From Sulfitobacter sp. BSw21498 (GTDB lineage Bacteria; Pseudomonadota; Alphaproteobacteria; Rhodobacterales; Rhodobacteraceae), in NCBI RefSeq assembly GCF_006064855.1, contig NZ_CP040753.1:2232001-2296000 (forward strand): 64,000 nucleotides of DNA, given 5' to 3'. This document shows positions 45,989 to 54,994 of the stretch, in pieces. Position 1 is the stretch's first letter, and each line of letters begins with the position of its first letter. Both the position numbers and the translations under genes were made by a program. Below the pieces are notes generated by a model. The model was not told the DNA's origin. It searched no databases and saw only the letters and a list, made by a program, of their open reading frames with translations.

Positions 45989-46195
45989 ATGCAGGTTAGT
46001 GTTCGCGATAATAACGTCGATCAAGCGCTGCGCGCCCTGAAGAAGAAACTTCAGCGCGAGGGTGTGTTTCGTGAAATGAAGCTCAAGCAACATTTCGAGA
46101 AGCCTTCCGAGAAAAAAGCACGCGAGAAAGCCGAAGCGATCCGCCGTAGCCGCAAATTGGCACGGAAAAAATTGCAGCGCGAAGGCATGATGTAA
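45989..46195 (+). CDS. rpsU: 30S ribosomal protein S21
   Basis: A 68-residue basic protein with the S21 pattern [20 protein letters not shown] and [20 protein letters not shown] strong ribosome-binding site, AAAGGTGGTG, precedes the ATG. S21 helps the small subunit select mRNAs during initiation. Monocistronic with its own terminator. Confidence 0.97.
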   Translation: MQVSVRDNNVDQALRALKKKLQREGVFREMKLKQHFEKPSEKKAREKAEAIRRSRKLARKKLQREGMM

Positions 46196-46222
46196 ATCAT
46201 CCAAGCGACGCATAAGGATATG

Positions 46223-46254
46223 AACCCCCGTTACCTTTAGGTGCCGGGGGTTTT
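46223..46254 (+). terminator. rpsU terminator
   Basis: AACCCCCG (46223-46230) pairs with CGGGGGTT (46245-46252) around a 14-base loop and runs into TTTTCTTTTG. It begins 27 bases after the rpsU stop codon. Confidence 0.85.
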
Positions 46255-46351
46255 CTTTTGTCCGCCTTCGCCTTTGTGGTGACGTACCGGTACGGTGGAC
46301 AGTGCCCCGCGACTGCGCCTATCGCGGAACGGCCACGACACAGGACAGACC

Positions 46352-47002
46352 ATGACCCAGCCCACCTACCCCAGCGTTGCCCCGACACACCGGCGGGCTG
46401 ATCTGATCGTTCACCTTGTCGGCTTGGCACTGATTCTGGGCGCGGGCGGCGCGCTGGTGGTCAAAACCGCTACGTCACTAACCACGGGCGTGACCGTCGC
46501 GGTGACGGTCTATGTCCTGTGTGCGCTGGTGTCGAACCTCGCGTCCTGCGCCTATCACTTCGCGCCGTGGCATGATGCCCGCAAGCTGATGCGCCGGATT
46601 GACCACGCCGCGATCTACCCCAGTATTGCAGGTACCTTTACCCCGTTCTTCGTGCAGGCGGGCACCACATGGACGATCACATTGCTTTGTGTGTCATGGG
46701 GGCTGGCCCTGATCGCGATGTATAAAAAGATCACCGACCCGCAGGTGCAGGGCAAATGGTCTACCGCGTCATACCTGGGTCTTGGTGCCGTTGGCCTAGG
46801 CGCCTTGCCGGACCTAACAGGCGTACCGCTGGCGACGCTCTGGAGCATCATAGTGGGTGCCTTGGCTTACGTCATCGGTGTCGGATTTTATGTGCGCCGT
46901 GCCATGCGTTTTCGCTATGCGATCTGGCACGCGTGGGTGAACATCGGCGGAATCGCGATGTTTGTGGGCATCTGGATGGCGCTGTTTCCGCCTGCGGGTT
47001 AA
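46352..47002 (+). CDS. Hemolysin III/PAQR family membrane protein
   Basis: A 216-residue protein with seven predicted helices. The PAQR motifs are visible: SNLASCAYHFAPWH with metal-ligand His and Ser after helix 2, RRIDHAAIYPSIAGTFTPF with Asp/His, and the later HAWVNIGGIAMFVG with the third His region. The ATG at 46352 is preferred to an upstream in-frame start. Function in bacteria is uncertain; ceramidase-like or membrane-homeostasis roles have been proposed for the family. Confidence 0.88.
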   Translation: MTQPTYPSVAPTHRRADLIVHLVGLALILGAGGALVVKTATSLTTGVTVAVTVYVLCALVSNLASCAYHFAPWHDARKLMRRIDHAAIYPSIAGTFTPFFVQAGTTWTITLLCVSWGLALIAMYKKITDPQVQGKWSTASYLGLGAVGLGALPDLTGVPLATLWSIIVGALAYVIGVGFYVRRAMRFRYAIWHAWVNIGGIAMFVGIWMALFPPAG

Positions 47003-47460
47003 CCGACCGGCAGTGCAGTGGTGTTGCACACGGTGCGCAACGCAAAGCTTGATTGCATCTGCCCGACGCCCGGCAACCGCGCCAAATGTTGACGATGGAT
47101 ACGGGCGAAGTCTTCGGTGTTCTCGGCCACGACCTTGAGCAGATAATCCGCCGCCCCTGCCATCAGATGACATTCCAGCACATCGGGAATACGAGCGACC
47201 GCTTTTTCAAAGGCGTCCAGCACCTCATCTGCCTGCCCCTGTAGCGTAATCTCGACAAACACCGTTGTCGGGACCCCCATTTTGCGTGGATTCAGCAGGG
47301 CGACATAATCGCGGATGTAGCCGTCGGATTCCAGCCGCTGCACGCGCCTGTGACAGGCCGAGGCCGACAGGTGTACCTTTTCCGACAGGTCGGAATTTGA
47401 CATACGCCCGTTGCGTTGCAAGGCGGTCAGGATGCGGCGATCAATGTCGTCAAGGTTCAT
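46999..47460 (-). CDS. Lrp/AsnC family regulator, probable regulator of alanine dehydrogenase
   Basis: A 153-residue regulator. The N-terminal helix-turn-helix (LDDIDRRILTALQRNGRMSN, then LSASACHRRVQRLESDGYI) is followed by a RAM ligand-binding domain (VLECHLMAGAADYLLKVVAE). The ATG at 47460 is the conserved start. It is divergent from ald; this pairing (AldR-type) is widespread, with L-alanine as the usual effector. Its 3' end overlaps the convergent hemolysin III gene by four bases. Confidence 0.92.
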   Translation of the reverse strand: MNLDDIDRRILTALQRNGRMSNSDLSEKVHLSASACHRRVQRLESDGYIRDYVALLNPRKMGVPTTVFVEITLQGQADEVLDAFEKAVARIPDVLECHLMAGAADYLLKVVAENTEDFARIHRQHLARLPGVGQMQSSFALRTVCNTTALPVG

Positions 47461-47546
47461 GCTACACAATACTTTCGCGTGAAATGGCACAAATACAACG
47501 TTTTATTCGAACAGAGCAAGGGAGAGCGCAGCGTAAACCGTGCTTA

Positions 47547-47556
47547 ATTGCGCAAT
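47547..47556. promoter_or_regulatory. Candidate Lrp-type operator between the regulator gene and ald
   Basis: ATTGCGCAAT is a perfect 10-bp palindrome in the 144-bp divergent promoter, 48 bases before the ald ATG. Lrp/AsnC proteins bind degenerate palindromes of this type near their own gene and target. Assignment is by position and symmetry only. Confidence 0.4.
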
Positions 47557-47604
47557 CAGAGGCGTACCGTAATCCACATTAACCCTTTTGATAGGCCAAA
47601 CAGT

Positions 47605-48723
47605 ATGAAAATCGGTTGCCCGAAAGAAATCAAACCACAGGAATTTCGCGTCGGCATGACGCCGAACGCCGCCTACGAGGCGGTGACCAAGGGACATGAG
47701 GTCGTTATAGAAACCGGTGCCGGCGTTGGCGCGGGCTTTGATGACGCAGCATATACCGATGCCGGCGCGACAATCCTTGCCACTGCACAAGAGGTATTCG
47801 CCAGCGCCGACATGATCGTCAAGGTCAAGGAACCCCAAGCGGCAGAACGCAAGATGCTGCGCGAGGGGCAGATCCTGTTCACCTATCTGCACCTCGCCCC
47901 TGACCCCGAACAGACAAAAGATCTGCTGGCTTCTGGTGCGACGTGTATCGCCTATGAAACCGTTACCGACCGCAATGGCGGATTGCCCCTGCTGGCACCG
48001 ATGTCCGAAGTCGCGGGCCGTCTGGCCCCGCAGGTGGGGGCATGGACGCTGCAAAAAGCCAATGGAGGGCGCGGCGTCTTACTGGGCGGCGTGCCCGGTG
48101 TTGGCCCTGCCCGCGTGGTCGTGATCGGCGGTGGCGTTGTTGGTACCCATGCGGCCCGTATCGCAGCGGGTATGGGCGCGGATGTGACCGTGCTTGACCG
48201 GTCCCTGCCGCGCCTACGCTATCTGGATGATATCTATGGCGGCGTTTTCAGCACGTCTTATGCCTCGGCGGGGAATACCATCGAATTGGCGCGCGAGGCC
48301 GACATGATCATCGGCGCCGTCCTGATCCCCGGAGCCACAGCCCCGAAACTGATCAGCCGCGCGCAACTGTCCGAGCTTAAGCCCGGCGCAGCGCTGGTGG
48401 ACGTGGCCATTGACCAAGGCGGCTGCTTTGAAACATCAAAGGCGACCACGCACCAAGATCCGGTGTACGAGGTCGATGGCATCATGCATTACTGCGTTGC
48501 CAACATGCCCGGCGCGGTCGCGCGGACCTCTACCATCGCGCTTGGCAATGCCACAATGCCCTTCATGCTGACGCTTGCGGATAAAGGCTGGAAGCAAGCC
48601 TGCGCCGACGATCCCCACCTCAAGGCGGGGCTGAATATCCATGCGGGCCAGCTGACCTATGCCGCCGTGGCCGAAGCGCTTGGACTAGAGGCGATCACCG
48701 CCGATCAAGCCATCGCCGGTTAA
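47605..48723 (+). CDS. ald: Alanine dehydrogenase
   Basis: A 372-residue NAD-dependent enzyme starting MKIGCPKEIKPQEFRVGM. Substrate-binding residues lie in the N-terminal KEIK and in VKVKEPQ, the catalytic His in FTYLHLAPD, and the NAD-binding motif is VVVIGGGVVGTHAARIAAG. It deaminates L-alanine to pyruvate and ammonia. It is controlled in all likelihood by the divergent Lrp-type regulator. Confidence 0.97.
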   Translation: MKIGCPKEIKPQEFRVGMTPNAAYEAVTKGHEVVIETGAGVGAGFDDAAYTDAGATILATAQEVFASADMIVKVKEPQAAERKMLREGQILFTYLHLAPDPEQTKDLLASGATCIAYETVTDRNGGLPLLAPMSEVAGRLAPQVGAWTLQKANGGRGVLLGGVPGVGPARVVVIGGGVVGTHAARIAAGMGADVTVLDRSLPRLRYLDDIYGGVFSTSYASAGNTIELAREADMIIGAVLIPGATAPKLISRAQLSELKPGAALVDVAIDQGGCFETSKATTHQDPVYEVDGIMHYCVANMPGAVARTSTIALGNATMPFMLTLADKGWKQACADDPHLKAGLNIHAGQLTYAAVAEALGLEAITADQAIAG

Positions 48724-48741
48724 GCGATCCCGACAACAAGG

Positions 48742-48770
48742 AAAGGCCCGCAGTGAACCTGCGGGCCTTT
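48742..48770. terminator. Terminator between ald and mscL
   Basis: AAAGGCCCGCAG (48742-48753) and CTGCGGGCCTTT (48759-48770) form a perfect 12-bp stem with a TGAAC loop. A and T ends make it usable for both convergent genes. Confidence 0.9.
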
Positions 48771-48794
48771 TAGATTTCGACAGTTGAGCCGGAC

Positions 48795-49226
48795 TTACTT
48801 TTTGGCAAGCTCGTCGCGGATTTGCAGCAGCACGTCCAATTGGCTCGGGCCGGTTGCCACCTCTGGTGCCACATCATCGGGGCGTTCCGCCAACGATTTG
48901 ATCCGGTTGACAAATTTAACCAGCATAAAGACCACAAAGGCGATAATCAGGAAGTTGATGCAGGCGGTGATGAACGCGCCATAGGCAAAGATCGCAGCAC
49001 CGGTTTCGCGGGCGGCATCCAGCCCGGAGTCTGCGGGCACATCGCCGGACAGCACGACATACATGCTGGTGAAATCAACGCCCCCAAGCACCAGACCGAT
49101 GACAGGGTTGATAAGGTCGCTGACCAGCGAGCTCACGATCGCCGTGAATGCGGCACCGATGATGATACCCACCGCCAGATCCATCACATTGCCCTTGGCA
49201 ATGAAATCCTTGAATTCTTGAAGCAT
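48795..49226 (-). CDS. mscL: MscL, large-conductance mechanosensitive channel
   Basis: A 143-residue channel subunit starting [20 protein letters not shown]. The first membrane helix ([20 protein letters not shown]) carries the pore constriction, the periplasmic loop contains the expected GGVDFTSMY, the second helix is at about residues 70-95 and a C-terminal helix ends in RDELAKK. It releases solutes on hypo-osmotic shock as a homopentamer. Confidence 0.95.
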   Translation of the reverse strand: MLQEFKDFIAKGNVMDLAVGIIIGAAFTAIVSSLVSDLINPVIGLVLGGVDFTSMYVVLSGDVPADSGLDAARETGAAIFAYGAFITACINFLIIAFVVFMLVKFVNRIKSLAERPDDVAPEVATGPSQLDVLLQIRDELAKK

Positions 49227-49385
49227 ATTCGTCCCTCGCAAGATTAAAAGCCGTGCCTGTTACGTCGCACGACATACTGCAGATGCGTTAGCACAGGTTT
49301 TCAAACGAGCGAGGTCTTTTTGTCGACTAAGCACAGTTTTCCCCTGCATGGAGGCGAAAACCGCGCAATCCGCGCCAGCGTCTGG

Positions 49386-49835
49386 CTATACGGGTAGGTT
49401 GCCCGTCAGGACATAGCGCAAGATTTGAACGACTTGCGCGGGGTCGTCGGCAACTGCCATCGCTGCAGCGTCGACTTCCTTCAACGCGTGCGCATGATCA
49501 GCGCCATGCAGAATGACCAAAGATTTCCCCAGAGCCGCCGCATAACCCGCATCAAACGCCGCGTTCCACTGTTTGTACTGATCGCCAAAGCGGACGACGA
49601 CGACATCCGCCTCTTCGATGCCCTTGCGGGTGCGGATCGCATTCAGCTGAGCACCCTTGCGGTCGTGCCAGAACTTGTCCGCCTCGGCGCCCAGAATAGC
49701 CACACCGCAGTCATCGCTGGCCGCGTGGTCGGTGACAGGGCCGGTGAACACGACATCCAGCTCCGCCGCGCCATCAATGATCTGATCGCGCCAGTCGGTG
49801 TGGATTTCACCCGATAGATAAACATGCAACGTCAT
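49386..49835 (-). CDS. YtoQ family protein
   Basis: A 149-residue protein with the nucleoside-deoxyribosyltransferase-like layout of YtoQ: LHVYLSGEIHTDWRDQI at the start, TGPVTDHAASDDCGVAILG, and FGDQYKQWNAAFDAGYAAAL. Function is unknown; a nucleotide-processing role is only suggested by the fold. It starts 16 bases after pheT and is probably the last gene of the pheS-pheT operon. Confidence 0.88.
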   Translation of the reverse strand: MTLHVYLSGEIHTDWRDQIIDGAAELDVVFTGPVTDHAASDDCGVAILGAEADKFWHDRKGAQLNAIRTRKGIEEADVVVVRFGDQYKQWNAAFDAGYAAALGKSLVILHGADHAHALKEVDAAAMAVADDPAQVVQILRYVLTGNLPV

Positions 49836-49851
49836 ACCGCCTCCGTTCGCT

Positions 49852-52251
49852 TTAACCGCGCAGCACGCCGCCGCTGGCTTTGGTGACTTTGTCGATCACC
49901 TTGGCACTCACAGCTTCGATATCCGCGTCTTTCAGTGTCTTGTCGCTGGGTTGCATCCGCACGGTCAGCGCGAGCGATTTTTTGCCCTCGCCCAAAGTCC
50001 CGCCGATGAATTCATCAAACACGCGCACATCGTCGATCAGGGCCTTGTCCGCCCCCATCGCCGCATTGACCAAGGTCAGCCCATCCACCTCCGCGTCCAC
50101 CACAAAGGCAAAGTCGCGTTCAACCGCTTGCAGCGCGCTGACGTTCAGCGCCGGACGGGTGGATCCCGCTTTGCGCGGCAAAGGCACTTCGGCGGGCCAG
50201 ATGGTAAAGCCCATTGCAGGCCCTTTCACATCCATCGCCGCCAGCACCCGCGGGTGAATTTCACCAAAGACACCAAGCACCTTTTTCGGGCCAAGGCAGA
50301 TTTGACCGTGACGGCCCGGATGGAACCAGTCGGACCCGTTGCGGTTGATCTGCACTTTGGTCGGGGCACCGATAGAGGCAAGCACCGCCTCGATATCCGA
50401 CTTTACGTCGAACACATCGACAGGGCGCGATGCCCCATGCACGTCTTTGGGGCCCGTACGACCGATCAAAAGACCGCTGATTTGCAAATGCTGGTCGCCC
50501 GGTTCTCCGCCGGTGAACACAGGGCCGACCTCGAACAGGGCCATATCGGGGAAGCCACGCGCCTGATTGCGGGCAGCGGCTTGCAACAACGCGGGCAACA
50601 GCGACGGGCGCATGTGGCTCATGTCGGTGCTAATCGGGTTCTCCAGACGGGTGTCATCGGTGCCGCCACCAAACAGCGCGGCGGATGGCTGATCGATAAA
50701 GCTGTAGGACACACATTCGTTATAGCCCAACGCGGCGCAAGAACGGCGCGCGATGGCCTCGCGGCGCTGCATGGGCGACAGGACAGGCTTGGGCACGCCG
50801 GCGGTCAAACGCGGCAAGGGGCGTCCTTCGAGCTTGGTCAGCGAGGCAATCCGCGCGACTTCCTCGACCAGATCGGCTTCGCCTTGCACATCGGGGCGCC
50901 AGCTTGGCACATGGGCCATATCGCCTTCCAGCCGGAAGCCAAGCGCTGTCAGTGTCTTGCGCTGTTCGCTCTCCGAGATGGTCATCCCCACAAGCGACTG
51001 CACGCGGGCGGCGTCCAGCTTATAGGCGCGGGAAAAGTCTGGCACCTTACCGGCCACCACGACCTCGGACGCTTCGCCGCCCGCGATGTCCAAAATCATC
51101 TGCGTGGCATGTTCGATGGCATAGGGCGTCCATTCGGGGTCGATGCCCCGTTCGAACCGGTAGCGCGCATCAGAATTGATCTTGAGCGCGCGCCCTGTGT
51201 AGGCGGTGCGGACCGGATCAAAATAGGCCGCCTCGACAAACACATTCACCGTGTCCATGGAACAGCCGCTTTCCGCGCCGCCCATTACACCCGCGATGCT
51301 TTCGACCTTTTCGGCGTCCGAAATCAAGGTCATGCCTTCGCTGAAGGTGTATTCCTTGTCGTCCAGCCCCATCAGCGTCTCGCCGCCCTTGGCGCGGTGG
51401 ATGCGCAGGCTGTTGCCCGCGACCTTATCGGCGTCAAACACGTGCAGCGGGCGGTTGCGGTCATAGGTGAAGAAGTTCGTCACATCGACAAGGAACGAGA
51501 TCGGCCGCAGCCCGATGGCGCGCAGCTTGTCCTGCAACCAGACGGGCGACGGGCCGTTTTTGACGCCGCGGATCACGCGGCCGTAGAACACCGGACACTG
51601 ATCCAGCGTGTCATCGTCAATCGACACGGTGATCGGGCACGGGAACTGCCCCTCTACTGCGGCCACATCGCGCTGTTTCAGCTTGCCCAGACCACGGGCC
51701 GCCAGATCGCGGGCAATCCCGCGCACTCCCAGAGCATCAGGGCGGTTGGGGGTAATCGCGATCTCGATCACGGGGTCGACCTTGGCGGGGTCATTTTCCG
51801 CCAGCCAGTCGATGAAACGGTCGCCAACGTTGCCCGAGGGCAGCTCTATGATACCGTCATGTTCTTCGGACAGTTCAAGCTCGCGCTCGGAGGCCATCAT
51901 GCCAAAGCTTTCGACGCCACGGATTTTGCCAACGCCGATTGTTGTATCTATGCCCGGCACATAAACGCCCGGTTTCGCCACGACCACGGTGATCCCCTGA
52001 CGCGCGTTCGGTGCACCGCAGATGATCTGCTGGACGCCTTCGTCGGTATCCACCTGACAGATCTGCAAGCGATCCGCGTCAGGGTGCTTTTCAGCCGACT
52101 GCACGTAGCCCAGCGTAAAATCCGCCAGCTTTGCGCCGCGATCCTCGACGCCTTCGACCTCGAGACCCAGATCGGTCAACGCATAGGTGATTTCATCAAT
52201 CGACGCGGTCGTGTCGAGATGTTCCTTCAGCCAGGACAGTGTGAATTTCAT
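49852..52251 (-). CDS. pheT: Phenylalanyl-tRNA synthetase beta subunit
   Basis: A 799-residue protein of normal length starting MKFTLSWLKEHLDTTASIDE. It has the EMAP-like tRNA-binding domain (ADRLQICQVDTDEGVQQIICG), the B3/B4 editing domain (PFFYGRVIRGVKNGPSP-like region), the B5 domain, the catalytic-like core and the C-terminal anticodon-binding B8 domain. It pairs with PheS, but the two genes are separated here by 1.5 kb. Confidence 0.96.
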   Translation of the reverse strand: MKFTLSWLKEHLDTTASIDEITYALTDLGLEVEGVEDRGAKLADFTLGYVQSAEKHPDADRLQICQVDTDEGVQQIICGAPNARQGITVVVAKPGVYVPGIDTTIGVGKIRGVESFGMMASERELELSEEHDGIIELPSGNVGDRFIDWLAENDPAKVDPVIEIAITPNRPDALGVRGIARDLAARGLGKLKQRDVAAVEGQFPCPITVSIDDDTLDQCPVFYGRVIRGVKNGPSPVWLQDKLRAIGLRPISFLVDVTNFFTYDRNRPLHVFDADKVAGNSLRIHRAKGGETLMGLDDKEYTFSEGMTLISDAEKVESIAGVMGGAESGCSMDTVNVFVEAAYFDPVRTAYTGRALKINSDARYRFERGIDPEWTPYAIEHATQMILDIAGGEASEVVVAGKVPDFSRAYKLDAARVQSLVGMTISESEQRKTLTALGFRLEGDMAHVPSWRPDVQGEADLVEEVARIASLTKLEGRPLPRLTAGVPKPVLSPMQRREAIARRSCAALGYNECVSYSFIDQPSAALFGGGTDDTRLENPISTDMSHMRPSLLPALLQAAARNQARGFPDMALFEVGPVFTGGEPGDQHLQISGLLIGRTGPKDVHGASRPVDVFDVKSDIEAVLASIGAPTKVQINRNGSDWFHPGRHGQICLGPKKVLGVFGEIHPRVLAAMDVKGPAMGFTIWPAEVPLPRKAGSTRPALNVSALQAVERDFAFVVDAEVDGLTLVNAAMGADKALIDDVRVFDEFIGGTLGEGKKSLALTVRMQPSDKTLKDADIEAVSAKVIDKVTKASGGVLRG

Positions 52252-52334
52252 GGCGGTGATCCTCATGCAATGCTTGCGCTAGGGCGTAGCGTTTAATCGG
52301 CGCGGTTTCAATGCGGTGCGGGTGCGTTTTGCGC

Positions 52335-53138
52335 CTAGCCCGGTGTTTTGGACATCAACCCGTCCAGCTGGTAGCCAAGCCATCCTGTCGGGATGAAATG
52401 CCCGCCTGTGTGGATGTCCAGTGTGACGCTACGATTGCCTGCGCAGGTGTCCCACGTGAAATGCGCGAACTCGACCCCCGGCGCCAGCGTCAGCGCACCG
52501 TCCAGCCGCCCTGCGCCACAGCGCAGCGCCTTGCGCCACAGCGCGACGACGTTGGTGGCATCATGGTCCGGTCCGCGTGGCAGGCTCATCCACAGATCGT
52601 TCAGCCCGTGCACATGGCGGACCTGACGCGGCGGGTTGGCGCAGGTGCTGGCCTGCTTGATGGTCCCCGACATGGTCATCAGCCCCGCGATCCTGTCGCC
52701 GCGCGCGCAGGCATAGCGCCACGCCATCGCCGCCCCGAAACTGAACCCCGAGATGTAAATCTGGCTTTGATCCACCGGAAAGCGCTTGGCCACATCCGCC
52801 AGCACCGCGTCAGCAAAGTCGATATCCGCCGGATCTTCCTGCCAGAACCGCCACGCCCGATGCTGCGCCGAAGGGGCGACCAGCATCACGCCACGCGGCT
52901 TTGTTTCAGACCCGATACGCGGATGGTTGATCACGGTACGCCCACGCCGCAGGAAAGCGTGGAAATGCATCATCACGGGCAGAGGCGTAACCCCGTCCCA
53001 GTCGTCGGGCATCAGGATGCTGTAGCTGCGGTCACCGACCTTGCAGACCGTATCGCCGCCGCAGGGCGGGAGGGACTGGGCGGTGGCGGAAGATGCGAGG
53101 AGGACGCTGAAGCAGAATAGGAGTATTAAGTATTTCAC
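52335..53138 (-). CDS. Secreted PHB-depolymerase/feruloyl-esterase-like hydrolase
   Basis: A 267-residue exported alpha/beta hydrolase. A signal peptide spans about residues 1-20 (ends SSATAQ). The nucleophile elbow is ISGFSFGAAM, the Asp is likely in HVHGLNDLW and the catalytic His in DIHTGGHFIPTGW. Four or more cysteines suggest disulfides. It belongs to the LpqC-like branch of the esterase family; the substrate is unknown. The start is a GTG. It lies between the coiled-coil protein gene and pheT. Confidence 0.85.
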   Translation of the reverse strand: MKYLILLFCFSVLLASSATAQSLPPCGGDTVCKVGDRSYSILMPDDWDGVTPLPVMMHFHAFLRRGRTVINHPRIGSETKPRGVMLVAPSAQHRAWRFWQEDPADIDFADAVLADVAKRFPVDQSQIYISGFSFGAAMAWRYACARGDRIAGLMTMSGTIKQASTCANPPRQVRHVHGLNDLWMSLPRGPDHDATNVVALWRKALRCGAGRLDGALTLAPGVEFAHFTWDTCAGNRSVTLDIHTGGHFIPTGWLGYQLDGLMSKTPG

Positions 53139-53216
53139 CAGCGCAGCTCACAGAAGGGGTTGAAGACTTAGTGGGTTAAAAGGCCGGTCCAGTGCGAGCT
53201 AGCTTATCACATTAAT

Positions 53217-53238
53217 CCATCTCATGTGGTCGAGATGG
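53217..53238 (-). terminator. Weak hairpin after the pheS-coupled hypothetical gene
   Basis: CCATCTC (53217-53223) and GAGATGG (53232-53238) form a perfect 7-bp stem with an 8-base loop, 29 bases beyond the stop of the upstream gene. There is no T-run, so it may only attenuate transcription towards the esterase and pheT. Confidence 0.3.
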
Positions 53239-53267
53239 TCCTTGGGCCAGGAAAGGGGAAACTTCAT

Positions 53268-53786
53268 TCAGCTTCCCCTTTGAAGGAATTTTGTTAAAAC
53301 CAAGAGCAAGAAGCTGGTGAAAAGTGCTCCTATCAGAGAAAGGACCGTCGTGAACGAGCGTTGATTTTCACGGTCGAAGCTTGCTAGTGCGGCATCAAGT
53401 TGTCGTTGCTGTGACGATAACTGCGCTCTGACTTGAACTAGGTCAATTACCTCACGAGGGTTCTTATCTAACGTCTCTTCGATTTGGGAGATTCGCTGGA
53501 TAAGCCCATTTTGTCTAACTAGGAATGCAGTGGCATTGGTGTCAGCCATATCTACATTCTCAATGCGCGCTAGAGATTCCAGCACTAACTCCACGTTCTG
53601 AGTATACTGATCAAAACGCGTCGCTAGATCGTTCATTTCGGTCCGGAGGCCTGCCTCCAGTGGGGCGACATACAGTTTGTATCCGAACAGCGTCATAAAG
53701 GTTATTAGCGCACCGGAAACTAGCACCCCAAGCACGACTTTATCGATCCAGCCGGCGAATCTTGAGTAGCGAGGTTCGCTTCTCAC
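53268..53786 (-). CDS. Hypothetical membrane coiled-coil protein inserted between pheS and pheT
   Basis: I do not recognise this 172-residue protein. It has a membrane helix at about residues 18-38 ([20 protein letters not shown]), a central region of about 100 residues rich in Glu, Asp, Gln and Arg that looks like a coiled coil, and a second helix at about 145-165. The bases are clearly more AT-rich than the neighbours. The GTG start overlaps the pheS stop by four bases (GTGA), so it is translated by coupling. Possibly acquired by transfer. Confidence 0.7.
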   Translation of the reverse strand: MRSEPRYSRFAGWIDKVVLGVLVSGALITFMTLFGYKLYVAPLEAGLRTEMNDLATRFDQYTQNVELVLESLARIENVDMADTNATAFLVRQNGLIQRISQIEETLDKNPREVIDLVQVRAQLSSQQRQLDAALASFDRENQRSFTTVLSLIGALFTSFLLLVLTKFLQRGS

Positions 53787-54856
53787 CTACTCAAACCACC
53801 ATGCAGCGTCGGCTGATCCAAGCTCGCGAACCCATAGTGGCGCAACCAGCGCAGGTCTGAATCAAAGAATGCCCGCAGATCGGGGATGCCGTATTTCAGC
53901 ATCGCGATGCGGTCGATGCCCATGCCAAAGGCAAAGCCCTGCCATTCGTTCGGGTCGATCCCGCCCGCTTGCAGCACCTTGGGGTGGACCATGCCGGAGC
54001 CCAGCACCTCCATCCAGCCGTCGCCTTCGCCAATGCGCAGCTGGCCGTCGACCCACGAACACTGAATGTCGACCTCTGCCGAAGGTTCGGTGAAGGGGAA
54101 GTGCGAGGCGCGGAAGCGGGTCTTGATGCCCTCAACTTCGAAGAACGCGCTAAAGAATTCCTCAAGCGTCCATTTCAGGTTCGCCATAGAGATGTCTTTG
54201 TCGATCGCCAGACCTTCGACCTGATGGAACATCGGTGTGTGGGTCTGGTCATAGTCGGCACGGTACACGCCACCGGGGCAAATAATGCGCAAGGGCGCGC
54301 CTTCGGCCTCCATCGTGCGGATTTGCACGGGGCTGGTGTGGGTGCGCAGCACGTGGGGCGGACGGTCGTCGCCCTCGGCACGCGCCATATAAAACGTATC
54401 CATCTCGGCACGCGCAGGGTGGTGGCCGGGGATGTTCAGCGCGTCGAAGTTATACCAATCGGTGTCGATGCGCGGCCCTTCGGCGACCGAAAACCCCAGC
54501 TCGGCAAAGATCGCGGTCACTTCTTCGGTCACTTGGCTGACGGGGTGGATCGTGCCCTGCCGCGTCGCGCGCGTGGGCAGTGTGACGTCCAGCCATTCAC
54601 TGCGCAGGCGTTCATCAAGTGCGGCATCGCCCAAAGCGGCTTTCTTGGCGGCGATGGCCGATGTGATCTCGTCCTTGAGCGCATTTAGCGCTGGCCCGAC
54701 CGTCTGGCGCTCTTCGGGCGTCATGCGGCCCAACTCGCGCATCTTCAGGGCGACTTCGCCCTTTTTACCCACCGCGGTCAGACGGATGTCCTCCAACGCG
54801 GCTTCGTCGGCGGCACCAGCGATCTGGCCCAGATATTTCGCTTTCAGGTCGTCCAT
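53783..54856 (-). CDS. pheS: Phenylalanyl-tRNA synthetase alpha subunit
   Basis: A 357-residue class II subunit starting [20 protein letters not shown]. An N-terminal coiled coil is followed by motif 1 ([20 protein letters not shown]), motif 2 ([21 protein letters not shown]) and motif 3 ([16 protein letters not shown]). The upstream frame to 54973 is not family-like. It charges tRNA-Phe as part of the heterotetramer with PheT and leads the pheS-X-esterase-pheT-ytoQ gene string. Confidence 0.96.
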   Translation of the reverse strand: MDDLKAKYLGQIAGAADEAALEDIRLTAVGKKGEVALKMRELGRMTPEERQTVGPALNALKDEITSAIAAKKAALGDAALDERLRSEWLDVTLPTRATRQGTIHPVSQVTEEVTAIFAELGFSVAEGPRIDTDWYNFDALNIPGHHPARAEMDTFYMARAEGDDRPPHVLRTHTSPVQIRTMEAEGAPLRIICPGGVYRADYDQTHTPMFHQVEGLAIDKDISMANLKWTLEEFFSAFFEVEGIKTRFRASHFPFTEPSAEVDIQCSWVDGQLRIGEGDGWMEVLGSGMVHPKVLQAGGIDPNEWQGFAFGMGIDRIAMLKYGIPDLRAFFDSDLRWLRHYGFASLDQPTLHGGLSR

Positions 54857-54994
54857 ATCGGCCTCATGTCTTTTGCTCGGGCTGGTGCTAGCAGAATTGG
54901 GCCCGAATACAAGCGGCAGGGCTATCTGATGCGGGTCTTGTGATGACGAAACTGCGGGCACATAGTGCGGCAAACCACCAAAAGGGAGCAGAGC

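Noticed and set aside
49951-52296. A 781-codon open frame antisense to pheT
   Set aside because: It is a shadow of pheT with shadow-type composition (Arg, His, Gln, Ala) and no motifs.
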